This document shows, piece after piece, positions 19,078-32,239 of a stretch of DNA of 64,000 bases. The stretch is from Piscinibacter sp. (GTDB taxonomy: Bacteria > Pseudomonadota > Gammaproteobacteria > Burkholderiales > Burkholderiaceae_C): positions 1 to 64,000 of the forward strand of contig JAHBZL010000020.1 of the NCBI GenBank assembly GCA_019635485.1, given 5' to 3'. The notes under the pieces were generated by a model. The model saw nothing but the letters and a program-made list of their open reading frames with translations, did not search any database and was not told where the DNA came from. Both the position numbers and the translations under genes were made by a program. Numbering within the stretch: position 1 is the first letter of the stretch; each line of letters opens with the position of its first letter.

Positions 19078-19083
19078 TATCAT
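19078..19083 (+). promoter_or_regulatory. Possible -10 element of a leaderless clpX promoter
   Basis: TATCAT ends seven bases before the clpX ATG. No ribosome-binding site precedes clpX (CATTGGCCCC then ATG), so the transcript may begin at the start codon. It shares this geometry with pssA and the leucine leader peptide. No clear -35 is visible. Confidence 0.35.
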
Positions 19084-19090
19084 TGGCCCC

Positions 19091-20359
<1,269 letters not shown>

Positions 20360-20394
20360 GTCCGGTTCGGCGCACCTGGAGGAGGGTGCAGCTC

Positions 20395-20422
20395 CTTGCA
20401 ATCGCGAGCTCGGGCCTCAGAT
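20395..20422 (+). promoter_or_regulatory. Heat-shock (sigma-32) type promoter of lon
   Basis: CTTGCAA (20395-20401) and CCTCAGAT (20415-20422) are 13 bases apart. This is close to the sigma-32 consensus CTTGAAA and CCCCATNT at its normal spacing. The expected start, near 20430, leaves a short leader with the GAGAGG ribosome site before lon. Confidence 0.55.
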
Positions 20423-20447
20423 CGGCCTGAGAAAGAGAGGTTTCTCA

Positions 20448-22880
<2,433 letters not shown>

Positions 22881-22911
22881 GGCATTCGCCCGCCAGAATT
22901 CGGGGCCGCCG

Positions 22912-22930
22912 CGAGGAGGCCTCGTTTTTT
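22912..22930 (+). terminator. Rho-independent terminator after lon
   Basis: CGAGG (22912-22916) and CCTCG (22920-22924) form a stem with a three-base loop, followed directly by TTTTTT. It lies 31 bases after the lon stop. Confidence 0.7.
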
Positions 22931-22935
22931 GTGGC

Positions 22936-22941
22936 TATAAT
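22936..22941 (+). promoter_or_regulatory. Consensus -10 of the tRNA-Gly promoter
   Basis: A perfect TATAAT lies 12 bases before the tRNA-Gly 5' end, placing the start a few bases upstream of the tRNA. The -35 region overlaps the lon terminator and does not match consensus. Confidence 0.65.
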
Positions 22942-22953
22942 GCAAGGCTCAAT

Positions 22954-23029
22954 GCGGGAATAGCTCAGTTGGTAGAGCGCAACCTTGCCAAGGTTGAGGT
23001 CGCGAGTTCGAGACTCGTTTCCCGCTCCA
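22954..23029 (+). tRNA. tRNA-Gly, anticodon GCC
   Basis: Acceptor stem GCGGGAA/TTTCCCGC, D-arm (TAGCTCAGTTGGTAGAGC), anticodon stem CAACC/GGTTG with loop TTGCCAA (GCC at 22987-22989), T-arm (GCGAGTTCGAGACTCGT), discriminator T and encoded CCA give a complete 76-base tRNA. Confidence 0.98.
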
Positions 23030-23040
23030 AATCGTGAAGA

Positions 23041-23066
23041 AAGGGAAGCTCAGGCTTCCCTTTTTT
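23041..23066 (+). terminator. Rho-independent terminator between tRNA-Gly and tRNA-Cys
   Basis: AAGGGAAGC (23041-23049) pairs perfectly with GCTTCCCTT (23054-23062) around a 4-base loop, with the T-run TTTTTT. It would end the tRNA-Gly transcript 10 bases before tRNA-Cys, so tRNA-Cys depends on readthrough or on a promoter inside this terminator. Confidence 0.8.
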
Positions 23067-23076
23067 CTCAGCCCAC

Positions 23077-23150
23077 GGCGCGGTAGCAAAGCGGTTATGC
23101 ACCGGATTGCAAATCCGTTCAGCCCGGTTCGACTCCGGGCCGCGCCTCCA
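23077..23150 (+). tRNA. tRNA-Cys, anticodon GCA
   Basis: Acceptor stem GGCGCGG/CCGCGCC, D-arm (TAGCAAAGCGGTTATGCA), anticodon loop TTGCAAA with GCA at 23109-23111, T-arm (GCCCGGTTCGACTCCGGGC), discriminator T and encoded CCA give a 74-base tRNA-Cys. Confidence 0.98.
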
Positions 23151-23179
23151 GATGCGCGCGCCTGGGCGCCCCTGCGGCG

Positions 23180-23623
23180 TCAGTCCGACGCCTTCAGCGT
23201 GTTCCAGTGGATGCGCTCGACGCCCTGGGTGGGCACCTGCACCACGCGGCGCTCGGTGCGACCGTCGAAGCTGGCCTCGAGCGTGTAGCGACCCGGCGGC
23301 AGGTCCATCATGACCCACGGGCCGGCGTCCGCCACGGTGACGAGTTCGTCCGGGCCCCGCCGCAGCGTCAGGCTGTCGGCCACGCCGTATTCCCCGCCGC
23401 GGCCGCTGATGACGAGCTGCAGCGGGTAGTTCGGCGCCTGGGCCCTGAACCAGCGCACCTCTTCCTCGCCGACGCCGCCGTTCAGCACGCTCACCGCGCC
23501 CTGGTGCTGCACGGCCGGTGGATCGGTCGGGAGCATCGCGGCACTGGGCATCATCGGGTCCTGGACCTCGGCGAGCACGGCGGCACTGGACAGCGACAGC
23601 AGAAGGGCAGCAAGCGTCTTCAT
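23180..23623 (-). CDS. Small exported protein of unknown function
   Basis: This 147-residue protein has a clean signal peptide (MKTLAALLLSLSSAAVLAEV, cleavage after about residue 18) and no lipobox or later membrane segment, so it should be periplasmic. The mature part has an alternating beta-strand pattern; GPWVMMDLPPGRYTLEASFDGRTERR resembles the end of a carboxypeptidase-regulatory/Ig-like fold. I do not recognise a named family. It is convergent with tRNA-Cys and lies 120 bp from the egtD stop on the same strand. The gap between them holds nothing clear. Confidence 0.75.
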   Translation of the reverse strand: MKTLAALLLSLSSAAVLAEVQDPMMPSAAMLPTDPPAVQHQGAVSVLNGGVGEEEVRWFRAQAPNYPLQLVISGRGGEYGVADSLTLRRGPDELVTVADAGPWVMMDLPPGRYTLEASFDGRTERRVVQVPTQGVERIHWNTLKASD

Positions 23624-23743
23624 GGGGTCTCCTTCATCGGGTTGACGATGGGGAAACCTTAGCCCGCGGCCCTTCGGCGCGATGTCGGAGCCGGCAGCCC
23701 GGCGCCGTAGGACGAGACCGACATGCCGGGTTCCGCGCCCCTT

Positions 23744-24732
<989 letters not shown>

Positions 24733-24736
<4 letters not shown>

Positions 24737-26127
24737 GGCTTGTTCTCCTCCAGGGGTTTGAGCTGGGCCAGCAGCGTCGGGATCAGCTCGCTGACCGTCG
24801 GATGGATGTGGACCGCGTGGCGCAGGGTCGCGACCGGCACGTTGCCGTACATCGCGTCCAGCAGCGAGTGGACGATCTCGTCGCCCTCGATGCACAGCAG
24901 CGCGGCGCCGAGCAGGCGGTCGGTGCGGGCATCGACCAGCACCTTCATGAATCCCTGCGTCTCGCCGCGCTCGCGGGCGCGGCCCACGCGCGTCATCGGC
25001 AGCACGCCGACCAGCGCCGGGCGGCGCGACGCGCGCACTTCGGCTTCGCTCATGCCGATGCGCGCGAGCGGCGGGTCGGTGAACAGCGCGTAGGCGCTCA
25101 GCCGGTCGCTGACGCGGCGCTGGCCGCCTTCGAGCAGGTTCGCCGCGACGATCTCGTGGTCGTTGTACGAGGTGTGCGTGAAGGCGCCGCGGCCGTTGCA
25201 GTCGCCCAGCGCCCAGACGCCCTCGACGTTGGTGCGCAGCTGGTCGTCGACCGTGATGAAGCCGCGCGCGTCGGTGGCGATGCCGGCGGCGGCCAGGCCG
25301 AGGTCGTCGGTGTTCGGGCGCCGGCCGATCGCGGCCAGCAGATGGCTGCCTTCGATCTCGCGCGCCACGCCGCCCGAATTCAGCGCGACGTGGATGCGGC
25401 CGCCGCCGGCCGGCGCGACCTTGGCGCCGCGCACGCCGAAGTGGAACGTCACGCCTTCGCGTTCGAGGATCGCCTGCACCTCGCGCGAGACCTCCGCGTC
25501 CTCGCGGGCGATCGCACGCTCGGCCTGTTCCAGCACCGTCACCTGCGCGCCGAAGCGGCGCATCATCTGCGCGAACTCGAGCCCGATGTAGCTGGCGCCG
25601 ACCACGACGAGGTGCTCCGGCAGCTCGTCCAGCGCCATCATCGAGGTGTTGTCGAGCACCGGCACCTGGTCGATGCCGGGCCAGTCGGGATGCACCGCGC
25701 GGCCACCGGTGTTGACGAAGATCTGCGGCGCGCGCAGCGTCTCGCCGCCGACCTTGACCTCGTGCGCGCTGGTGAAGCGGGCGTGGCCGCGGATCAGCCG
25801 CAGGTTCGGCAGGTTGCCGAGCCACTGGGTCAGGCTGTCGACGGACTGCGCGACGACGCGGTCCTTGCGTGCTTTCACGGCCCGCATGTCGACCCTCACG
25901 GGTCCGTCCAGCACGACGCCGAAGTCGGCTGCACGCCGTGCGATGTGCGCCGCGCGCGCGCTGGCGACCATCGTCTTGGTCGGGATGCAGCCGTCGTTGA
26001 CGCAGGTGCCGCCGAGATGCTCGCGTTCGATCAGCACCGTGTGCCGGCCCGCCGCGGCGAGCTTCGCCGCGAGGAACGGGCCGGCCTGGCCGCTGCCGAT
26101 GACGATCGCGTCGCAGTTGGTGGGCAT
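24733..26127 (-). CDS. FAD-dependent pyridine nucleotide-disulfide oxidoreductase
   Basis: This 464-residue class I flavin disulfide reductase resembles mercuric reductase and dihydrolipoyl dehydrogenase. It has the N-terminal FAD motif VIGSGQAGPFLAAKLA, the redox-active pair in GGTCVNDGCIPTKT, an NAD(P)-binding Rossmann motif (VVVGASYIGLEFAQMM), GDCNGRGAFTHTSYND, and the C-terminal dimer domain ending in HIHPTVSELIP with the catalytic His. No N-terminal metal-binding domain is present. The substrate is unknown. Translational coupling to egtD suggests a low-molecular-weight thiol or disulfide, but this is inference. The AGGAGA ribosome site lies before the ATG. Confidence 0.9.
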
Positions 26128-26169
26128 GTTGTCTCCTGGTTGTGGTTGTGGACCTGCCCGATCCTGCGC

Positions 26170-26655
26170 CTACTGAGCGCGGACTGTCGACGTGATGGAC
26201 TCGACCACCTTCGATGCCATGGCGAACTGCGGGACGCGGTCGGTGATGCCGTGCCGCTGCGCGATCCAGGCGAAGTCGGTGTAGCTGGCCCACACGTTGC
26301 CGGCCTCGTCCTGCGAGACGAGCAGCCGCACCGGCCAGTCCAGCCCCGAGTAGGGGTTGGAGGTCAGGAACTGCGCGCCCAGCGGCGGGTTGCCGAAGGT
26401 CAGCAGCGTCGAGGGACGCAGCGTGACACCCGCCTGCGCGGCGAGCTGCTGCTGGTCGACGGCCGAGAAGAACATGATGCCCTTGGCGGCGATGTCGGCA
26501 CGGATGCGCCGGATCGTCTCGTCCACGGGATAGGCGCTGCGCACCTTGATGAGGCCATCGCCGGCCGGCGGAGTCTGCGCCTGGGCGCCCGCGCTCGTGA
26601 AGAGCGCGAGCACGACGCCGAAGCTCGCCAGCAGGCGGCGGAACAGTCGGTTCAT
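26170..26655 (-). CDS. Exported DUF302 protein
   Basis: This 161-residue protein has a signal peptide (MNRLFRRLLASFGVVLALFTSAGAQAQ) and one DUF302 domain (about 40-155: DETIRRIRADIAAKGIMFFSAVDQQQLAAQAG, LLTFGNPPLGAQFL, LDWPVRLLVSQD). The biochemical function of DUF302 is not established; it often accompanies redox or envelope-stress genes. It follows the cupin gene by 14 bp and precedes the flavin reductase by 42 bp, so the four genes likely form one transcript. Confidence 0.85.
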   Translation of the reverse strand: MNRLFRRLLASFGVVLALFTSAGAQAQTPPAGDGLIKVRSAYPVDETIRRIRADIAAKGIMFFSAVDQQQLAAQAGVTLRPSTLLTFGNPPLGAQFLTSNPYSGLDWPVRLLVSQDEAGNVWASYTDFAWIAQRHGITDRVPQFAMASKVVESITSTVRAQ

Positions 26656-26669
26656 CGTGCCGCTCCCGT

Positions 26670-27182
26670 TTACATCATGTGCTCGTCGGCCTTCGCTTCC
26701 CCGGGGAACAGGTCCACGGAGATCAGCACGGCCGGCGTGCTGCCGGTGTTCTTCCACCAGTGCGAGGTGCCGTTCTTCTCCGGCGCGACGTCGCCGGCCC
26801 GGTGCACGATCGGCACCGCGCAGCTGCTGGCGTACTCGACGACCTCGCCGGAGACGATGTAGATCATCGCCGGGCGCTCGTTGTGGCTGTGCCAGGGCAC
26901 GATGGCGCCGGGCTGCATGTCGAGCTGGCGCAGGCGGAACTGGCGGCCCTTGATGTTGGCCGGTTCCTTGGCCAGGTCGGTGCTGGCGCGCACCTTGTCG
27001 GTCACGCCGACGGGCGCCGTCGGGCCGGGCTTCTGGCCCTGGCCGTCGGCGACACGCTTGTCGGCCGGGCACTCGCCGGCGAAGGCGACGCTGGCGGCGA
27101 AGGCCATCGCGGCGAACGCGGCGATGCCGACGGCGACGCGCGGCCATACGGGGGGGCGGTACAGGGGGATGATGGTGTTCAT
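26670..27182 (-). CDS. Exported cupin-domain protein
   Basis: This 170-residue protein has an N-terminal signal (VAVGIAAFAAMAFAASVAFA, cleaved near residue 35) and one small cupin barrel. The metal-binding motif 1 is recognisable: PGAIVPWHSHNERPAMIYIVSG (two His and a Glu), with a weaker motif 2 around TSHWWKNTG. I chose the ATG at 27182 because AGGAG lies nine bases upstream. The role is unknown; exported single-domain cupins are often metal- or thiol-linked dioxygenases or binding proteins. It is the first gene of the cupin-DUF302-reductase-EgtD unit, divergent from the giant kinase. Confidence 0.85.
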   Translation of the reverse strand: MNTIIPLYRPPVWPRVAVGIAAFAAMAFAASVAFAGECPADKRVADGQGQKPGPTAPVGVTDKVRASTDLAKEPANIKGRQFRLRQLDMQPGAIVPWHSHNERPAMIYIVSGEVVEYASSCAVPIVHRAGDVAPEKNGTSHWWKNTGSTPAVLISVDLFPGEAKADEHMM

Positions 27183-27353
27183 GCGGGTCTGCTCCTGATG
27201 AGAGTGGGTGGATCCGAGAGGGGCGACGAATGCGCCGCGCCGGTAGGGACTTTCGGCAGACGGCTTCACGCGGGCGTCCGGCAGAAGTCACGTGTTGATC
27301 ACGAATCGCGTGGCATCGGTCACAGGGGCTAGAGTTCGCTTCCGGGAGGGGGC

Positions 27354-30300
27354 ATGAAGCCGAACCGACGCGAACCGCTCTCGAATCGTCTCGCCGCCGG
27401 ACCCCTGTCGATCGCCGATGTCCTGTCGATCGGCACGCAGCTCGCGGCCGCGCTCGCCGATCGGCATGGCCGGGGCCTGCTGCACCTGCGGCTGAGCCCG
27501 CAGACGGCCGGCTGGGAGCCGGCGACCCGGCAGGCCACGCTGGCCGGCCCGGCGCTGGCCGACGCCGCGCCGGCGCTCGCCTACATGGCGCCCGAGCAGA
27601 GCGGCCGCATCGAGCAGCAGCCCGATGCGCGCAGCGACCTGTACGCGCTGGGCGTGCTGCTGTACGAGCTGCTCACCGGCGCGCCGCCGTTCCAGTCCGA
27701 CGATCCGCTGGCGCAGATCCACTGGCACCTGGCCGGCGTCGCCGAACCCCCGCTGCAGCGACGGCGCGACGTGCCGCCGACCCTGTCCGACCTGGTGCTC
27801 AAGCTGCTGGCCAAGTCGCCGGAGGAGCGCTACCCGAGCGCGTCGTCGCTGCGCCATGACCTCGAGGCTTGCGCGCGGGCCTGGGCGGCGAGCGGGCGCA
27901 TCGAGCCCTTCGTGCTCGGCCAGCGCGGGCAGGGGGCCATGCTGGTGGCGCCGGCGCGGCTGGTCGGTCGCGAGCGTGAACTGCACTGCCTGCTGCAGAG
28001 CTTCGGGCGTGCCTGCGCCGGGCAGCGCACGCTGGTGCTGGTGGAAGGCTGGTCGGGCATCGGCAAGACGGCACTGATCCGCCAGCTGGCCGGGCCGATC
28101 GCGCGGCACCAGGGCCACTTCATCGCCGGCAAGTTCGACCAGGTCGTGCGCGGCGTGCCGTTCGGCGGGCTGATCCAGGCCTTCCGCGCACTGGTGCGCC
28201 AGCTGCTCGGCCACAGCGAAGCGCAGCTGGCGGCGTGGCGCGAGGCGCTGGCGCGCGCGCTGGGCGAGAACGGCGGCGTGCTCGCCGAGGTGATTCCCGA
28301 GATCGAGTTCATCGTCGGTGCCCAGCCGGCGCCGGTGGCGCTGGCGGGCATCGAGGCGCAGAACCGCTTCCAGCGCGTGCTGCAGAACTTCGTCGCGGCG
28401 CTCGCCCAGCCAGCCCACCCGCTGGTGCTGTTCCTGGACGACCTGCAGTGGGCCGATGCGGCGACCCTGTCGCTGCTGGAGCCGCTGCTGGCCGACGACG
28501 CGGTCGGCAGCCTGATGCTGCTGGGCGCCTACCGCGACAACGAGCTCGACGCCTCGCCGCGGCTGGCGCACACGCTGGCCGCGCTGGCGGCCGCCAGCGT
28601 GCCGATGCAGCGCCTCGCACTGGGCCCGCTCACGCCGGAGGATCTGGTCGGCCTGGTGGCCGACACGCTGTACCTGGACGCCGCAGCGGCCGCCCCGCTC
28701 GCGCAGCTCGTGCACCAGAAGACCGGCGGCAACCCGTTCTTCGCCGGGCGCTTCCTGCACATGCTGGTGCGCGACGGGCTGCTGCGCTTCGACGAGGACG
28801 CCGGCGCCTGGCGCTGGCAGCTCGACGCCATCGCCGCGGCGCCGCTGGCCGAGAACGTCGTCGAGCTGATGGCGCGCAGCATCGGCCGGCTCGGCCCGCG
28901 CGGCCAGGGCGCGCTGACGCTCGCGGCCTGCATCGGCAACCGCTTCGACGTGCCGACGCTGGCGCTGGTCAGCGAGCAGCCGCGCGCGGAGATCGAGGAG
29001 GCGCTGCACGAAGCCGCCGCCGAGGGGCTGATCGTCGCCTCGCGCGGCGCCACCGGCGATCCGGTCTATGCCTTCCTGCACGACCGCGTGCAGCAGGCCG
29101 CGTATGCGCTGATCCCGGAGGAGCGCCGCGAGACCGTGCACCTGAGCGTCGGCCGGCTGCTGCGCGCGCGCGGCGCGGACGTGGCGGACGCCGCGGGCCT
29201 GTTCGACATCCTGCACCACCTGAACCTCGGCCGCGCGCGCATCGAGGCACCGGCCGAGCGGCATGCGGTGGCGGCGCTGAACCTGGCCGGTGGCCGGCGC
29301 GCCAAGTCCTCCGCCGCGCACGAATCGGCCCTGGAGCTGTTCCGCTGCGGCCTGGACCTGCTGGACGGCAGCGCCTGGTCGGACGACTACCCGCTGGCGT
29401 TCGCGCTGCACCTGGAGGCGGCCGACAGCCTGATGGTCTGCGGCCGCCTCGATGCGGCGCAGGCCGCGCTGGCCGAGCTGCTGCCGCACGCACGCGACGC
29501 GGTCGACCGCGCGCAGGTCGTGCGCCTGCGCAGCCTCGCGCACGAGGCCGCGGAGCACTACGCCGACGCGCTGGCCAGCGCGCGCGAGGGCCTGCGCCCG
29601 CTGGGCGTCGACCTGCCCGAGGCTGTGGCCGCGCAGGAGAGCGCGCTGGGGCAGGAGACCACCGCGATCGAGACGCTGCGGGCCGGCCGCCCGATCGCCA
29701 CCCTGGTCGACCTGCCGGCGACGCAGGATCCCGCGGTACGCGTGGTGATGGCGATGCTGACCGACGTCTGGTCGGCCGCCTACATCGTCGGCGAGGCGAC
29801 GCTCGCCCGGCTGATCTCGGCGACGCTGGTGCGCCTGTCGCTGCAGCACGGCAATGCGGAGGAGTCGGCCTACGGCTACGTGACGCATGCGATCACCGTC
29901 GGGGCGCTGCGCGGGCAGTACCGCGAGGCGCACGAGTTCGGGCGCCTCGCGCTGGCCGTCAACGCCCGCTTCGACGACCGCCGCCGCCGGGCCAAGATCT
30001 ACCAGCAGTTCCACGCGCACGTGAACTTCTGGTGCGAGCCGCTGCGCAGCTGCATGGCGTATGCGCGCGAGGCCTGCCGTGCCGGCCTGGATGGCGGCGA
30101 CTTCATCTACGCCGCCTATGCGGCGGGCACCGAGGCCTGGTCCGGGGTGTTCGCGGCGCAGGACCTCGCGCAGTTCGTGCGCGAGACCGAGCCGGCCGTG
30201 GCGCTGATCGAGCGGCTGAAGAACCACGCCTTCGCCGACGGCGTGCGGGTGCTGCTGGCCTGGGCGCGGGCCCTGCAGGGCCGCACCGAGGCGCCGCTGT

Positions 30301-32171
30301 CGATGACCGACGCCGGCTTCGACGAGGCCGCCTGGCTCGAGCGCTACGGCGGGGTGGGGTTCTTCACCGCGATCCACGCGGTGGGACGACTGCAGCTCGG
30401 CGTGCTGCTGGGCACGCCCGCGCAGGCCCTGCAGGCGGCACAGCAGTCGGCGCGGCTGATCGGCCACCTGCCTGGCACGGTCTGGCCGATCGCGCACGAG
30501 TTCTGGCATGCCATGGCACTCGTGCGGGCCTGCGACGAGGCCACGCTGACCGAGCGTGGGATGTGGCTCGGCGAAGTGCAGCAGGCGCAACGGACCTTCG
30601 CACAGCGCTCGCTGCACTGCGCGGAGAACTTCCGCGCCCAGGCGCTGCTGCTGGCTGCCGAGGTGGCTCGGCTGGACGGCCACGGCGCCGAGGCGGCCGA
30701 ACTGGGAGAGCAGGCGCTGGAGTTCGCTGCGGCGCACCCGCTGGTGGCTTTCGAGGCGCTTGCGCACGAACGCCTTGCCTTGCTGCAGGGCGGGCGCGAT
30801 CGGCCGCGCACGGCGCGGCTGCACCTTGAGGCGGCGCGCGAGGCCTACGGCCGCTGGGGGGCGGCCTCGAAGGTCCAGGCGCTCGAGCGGCAGTTCCCGG
30901 TGCTCGCGGAGCTGGCACCGCCGGCTGCATCGCGCCCGGCCGACCCGGCGCACGCGCCGGCCGGGACCGGCGACGAGCTCGATTTCGTCAGCGTGCTGAA
31001 GGCGGCGCAGGCGATCGCGGCGCAGACCGAGGTCGATGCGCTGCTCGGCCGGCTGATGGAGATCGCCCTCGAGAACGCCGGGGCCGACCGCGGCGTGCTC
31101 GTGCTGGAAAGCGAGGCCGGTCCGCAGGCCCACGTGGCCGGCCTGTCGGTGGCCGCGGGCCCGGGCGGGCGGCCGCTGCAGGCCTGCGAGGACGTGCCGG
31201 CGGCACTGGTGCACTTCGTGCGGCGCACGCGCGAGGCCGTCGTGCTGGCCGACGCGGCCGGCGACGAACTGCACGGCACCGACCCGTACGTGCGCGCGCA
31301 CCGGCCGCGCTCCCTGCTGGCGCTGCCCCTGCAGCAGCAGGGCCGCCTGCTCGGTGTGCTGGTGCTGGAGAACCGGCTGGTCGCCGGAGCCTTCAGCCCG
31401 GCGCGCGTGCGCACCGTCGGCGTGCTGGCGGCGCAGGCGGCGATCGCGCTGGAGAACGCGCGCCTGCTGGCGCGCATCGAGGCCGAGAACTCCGCGCTGC
31501 GGCGCGACCTGATCGCCAACGTGTCGCACGACCTGCGCACGCCGCTGGTGTCGCTGCGCGGCTACCTGGAACTGCTGTCCGCGAAGGAGGGCACGCTGCC
31601 GGACGACCAGCGCGCCCAGTACCTGGGCATCGCCGTGCGCCAGAGCGAGCGGCTGGGCACGCTGATCGACGAGCTGTTCGAGCTGGCCAAGCTCGATTTC
31701 AAGGGCATGGCGCTGCAGCGCGAGCGCTTCGCGCTGGCCGAACTGGCGGCGGACGTGGCGCAGAAGTTCCAGCTCGAAGCGCAGACACGCGAGGTCGAAC
31801 TGCGCGTCTGCGCGGGCACGCGGCTGGCGTTCGTCGAGGCGGACGTGGGGCTGATGGAGCGCGTGTTCGAGAACCTGGTCGGCAACGCGCTGCGCCATAC
31901 GCCGGCCGGCGGCCGCATCGAGCTGCGCATCGTGCAGGACGCGCAGGGCCTGATGGTCGAGGTCGCCGACACCGGCCGCGGCATCGATGCGAGCGAGCTG
32001 CCGTTCATCTTCGACCGCTTCTGGCGCGGAGGCGGCGGCCGGCGCGGCGACGGCGCCGGGCTGGGCCTGGCGATCACGCGGCGTATCCTCGAGTTGCACG
32101 GGAGTTCGATCCGGGCCGACAGCGACGGGCACAGCGGCAGCTGCTTCAGCTTCCGATTGCGCGAGGTCTAG
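27354..32171 (+). CDS. Pseudokinase-ATPase-GAF-histidine kinase fusion
   Basis: This is a 1605-residue cytoplasmic signalling protein. Residues 1-190 are only the C-lobe of a Ser/Thr-kinase fold (YMAPEQSGR, DARSDLYALGVLLYELLTG); the N-lobe, the HRD aspartate (HLRLSP instead) and DFG are missing. An AAA-type ATPase follows (Walker A GWSGIGKT at 232-239, Walker B LVLFLDDLQWAD), then a helical TPR-like region, a GAF domain (about 1215-1370) and a histidine kinase (His1392 in NVSHDLRTPL; NALRHTP and DTGRGI ATP-binding motifs). An in-frame TAG 24 bases upstream of the ATG rules out a longer start. No response regulator is adjacent. The known family has an entire N-terminal kinase. Confidence 0.9.
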   Translation: MKPNRREPLSNRLAAGPLSIADVLSIGTQLAAALADRHGRGLLHLRLSPQTAGWEPATRQATLAGPALADAAPALAYMAPEQSGRIEQQPDARSDLYALGVLLYELLTGAPPFQSDDPLAQIHWHLAGVAEPPLQRRRDVPPTLSDLVLKLLAKSPEERYPSASSLRHDLEACARAWAASGRIEPFVLGQRGQGAMLVAPARLVGRERELHCLLQSFGRACAGQRTLVLVEGWSGIGKTALIRQLAGPIARHQGHFIAGKFDQVVRGVPFGGLIQAFRALVRQLLGHSEAQLAAWREALARALGENGGVLAEVIPEIEFIVGAQPAPVALAGIEAQNRFQRVLQNFVAALAQPAHPLVLFLDDLQWADAATLSLLEPLLADDAVGSLMLLGAYRDNELDASPRLAHTLAALAAASVPMQRLALGPLTPEDLVGLVADTLYLDAAAAAPLAQLVHQKTGGNPFFAGRFLHMLVRDGLLRFDEDAGAWRWQLDAIAAAPLAENVVELMARSIGRLGPRGQGALTLAACIGNRFDVPTLALVSEQPRAEIEEALHEAAAEGLIVASRGATGDPVYAFLHDRVQQAAYALIPEERRETVHLSVGRLLRARGADVADAAGLFDILHHLNLGRARIEAPAERHAVAALNLAGGRRAKSSAAHESALELFRCGLDLLDGSAWSDDYPLAFALHLEAADSLMVCGRLDAAQAALAELLPHARDAVDRAQVVRLRSLAHEAAEHYADALASAREGLRPLGVDLPEAVAAQESALGQETTAIETLRAGRPIATLVDLPATQDPAVRVVMAMLTDVWSAAYIVGEATLARLISATLVRLSLQHGNAEESAYGYVTHAITVGALRGQYREAHEFGRLALAVNARFDDRRRRAKIYQQFHAHVNFWCEPLRSCMAYAREACRAGLDGGDFIYAAYAAGTEAWSGVFAAQDLAQFVRETEPAVALIERLKNHAFADGVRVLLAWARALQGRTEAPLSMTDAGFDEAAWLERYGGVGFFTAIHAVGRLQLGVLLGTPAQALQAAQQSARLIGHLPGTVWPIAHEFWHAMALVRACDEATLTERGMWLGEVQQAQRTFAQRSLHCAENFRAQALLLAAEVARLDGHGAEAAELGEQALEFAAAHPLVAFEALAHERLALLQGGRDRPRTARLHLEAAREAYGRWGAASKVQALERQFPVLAELAPPAASRPADPAHAPAGTGDELDFVSVLKAAQAIAAQTEVDALLGRLMEIALENAGADRGVLVLESEAGPQAHVAGLSVAAGPGGRPLQACEDVPAALVHFVRRTREAVVLADAAGDELHGTDPYVRAHRPRSLLALPLQQQGRLLGVLVLENRLVAGAFSPARVRTVGVLAAQAAIALENARLLARIEAENSALRRDLIANVSHDLRTPLVSLRGYLELLSAKEGTLPDDQRAQYLGIAVRQSERLGTLIDELFELAKLDFKGMALQRERFALAELAADVAQKFQLEAQTREVELRVCAGTRLAFVEADVGLMERVFENLVGNALRHTPAGGRIELRIVQDAQGLMVEVADTGRGIDASELPFIFDRFWRGGGGRRGDGAGLGLAITRRILELHGSSIRADSDGHSGSCFSFRLREV

Positions 32172-32196
32172 TCCGCGCCGGCGCCGGGTCGCTACG

Positions 32197-32218
32197 ATAC
32201 CTGTACACGTACAGGTAT
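32197..32218 (+). promoter_or_regulatory. Perfect 22-bp palindromic operator before the Rieske gene
   Basis: ATACCTGTAC, two bases, then GTACAGGTAT form a perfect 10-bp inverted repeat 22 bases before the Rieske start. Its right edge runs into TATATAAG, a possible -10 (32216-32221), so a protein bound here would sit between or over the promoter elements. The ACCTGT/ACAGGT ends recall lux-box and MerR-type sites, but the 6-base inner spacing differs from a classic lux box. No regulator gene is adjacent. There is no T-run, so it is not a terminator. Confidence 0.65.
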
Positions 32219-32239
32219 ATAAGTGACGAAAGGCTGCCG

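Noticed and set aside
27288-32132. Minus-strand open frame of about 1614 codons over the giant kinase
   Set aside because: The plus-strand frame carries clear kinase-lobe, ATPase, GAF and histidine-kinase motifs; the reverse frame has none.
32197-32218. Terminator of the giant kinase gene
   Set aside because: The stem is AT-balanced, has a 2-base loop and no T-run, and abuts a -10-like element, so an operator is more likely.
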